Positions 4,961-5,014 of a stretch of 5,014 nucleotides of DNA are shown here, one piece after another. The position numbers and the translations under genes were made by a program. Below the pieces are notes generated by a model that did no database searches, was not told the DNA's origin, and saw only the letters and a list, made by a program, of their open reading frames with translations. The DNA is from Elusimicrobiota bacterium. Lineage in GTDB: Bacteria; Elusimicrobiota; Elusimicrobia; 2-01-FULL-59-12; JACPXA01. The stretch spans positions 1-5,014 of the forward strand of contig JACPXA010000050.1 of NCBI GenBank assembly GCA_016196785.1, written 5' to 3'. Numbering within the stretch: position 1 is the stretch's first letter; every line of letters begins with the position of its first letter.

Positions 4961-5014
4961 TTAGGGTGCTGAAGCTTTGCGCCCCTCGGTCACCCGAGGT
5001 TTGCCCTTGGCGGA
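4961..5014 (-). CDS. Possible C-terminal end of an unidentified upstream gene
   Basis: Reading in from the right edge on the minus strand, one frame gives 17 codons (SAKGKPRVTEGRKASAP) followed by TAA at 4961-4963, about 55 nt before the terminator. The Lys/Arg/Ala/Pro-rich tail is typical of a disordered C-terminus and cannot be assigned to a family. The terminator implies that a minus-strand transcript does end here. The other frames stop at 4991-4993 or run to a TGA near 4940, so the choice of frame is only the most plausible one. The product is unknown. Confidence 0.35.
   Translation of the reverse strand, partial: SAKGKPRVTEGRKASAP

Noticed and set aside
4984..4999. Small inverted repeat CCTCGG-TCAC-CCGAGG near the right end
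   Set aside because: It has only a 6-bp stem without a T tract, inside a possible coding tail. It is likely incidental.

Overview
The window looks like a stretch of a high-GC (about 62-67% where I counted) bacterial chromosome. It carries one tightly packed operon, all on the minus strand, reading from about 4758 down past position 1. Lineage cannot be fixed from this sequence. The GC level, the short anaerobe-style MetF and the repeat type would fit an environmental group such as Nitrospirota, NC10/Methylomirabilota or a relative, but this is a low-confidence guess.

Layout in transcription order (right to left). At 4961-5014 there is probably the last 17 codons of an upstream minus-strand gene, followed by a clear rho-independent terminator at 4879-4906. 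The gap that follows holds a G-rich 21-bp tandem repeat with G-quadruplex potential (4821-4866), two tandem DnaA-box-like 9-mers (4784-4804) and a promoter-like element (4765-4793) placed so close to the first GTG that the mRNA would be leaderless. Then come a TIM-barrel/glycoside-hydrolase-like protein of unknown function (3730-4758), a PHP-domain metallohydrolase (2673-3755), a diacylglycerol-kinase-family lipid kinase (1822-2676), a DEDDy 3'-5' exonuclease-like RNase H-fold protein (1247-1825), a DUF559 endonuclease (946-1347) and a methylenetetrahydrofolate reductase (949 to beyond position 1).

The genes are packed with overlapping stops and starts: three ATGA junctions (2673-2676, 1822-1825, 946-949) and a 26-nt overlap (3730-3755). 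This suggests one transcript with translational coupling. The products do not form a recognisable pathway, so their common role is unknown.

The stretch 946-1347 is the most interesting. It has about 47% GC against 62-67% next door, encodes a small PD-(D/E)XK nuclease, ends in a REP-like palindrome translated as its own C-terminus, and overlaps the 3' end of the exonuclease gene out of frame by about 100 nt. The simplest reading is an acquired endonuclease-plus-palindrome cassette inserted cleanly between two operon genes. The second notable region is the upstream control region, with DnaA boxes, a G4-prone repeat and a leaderless promoter within about 110 bp.
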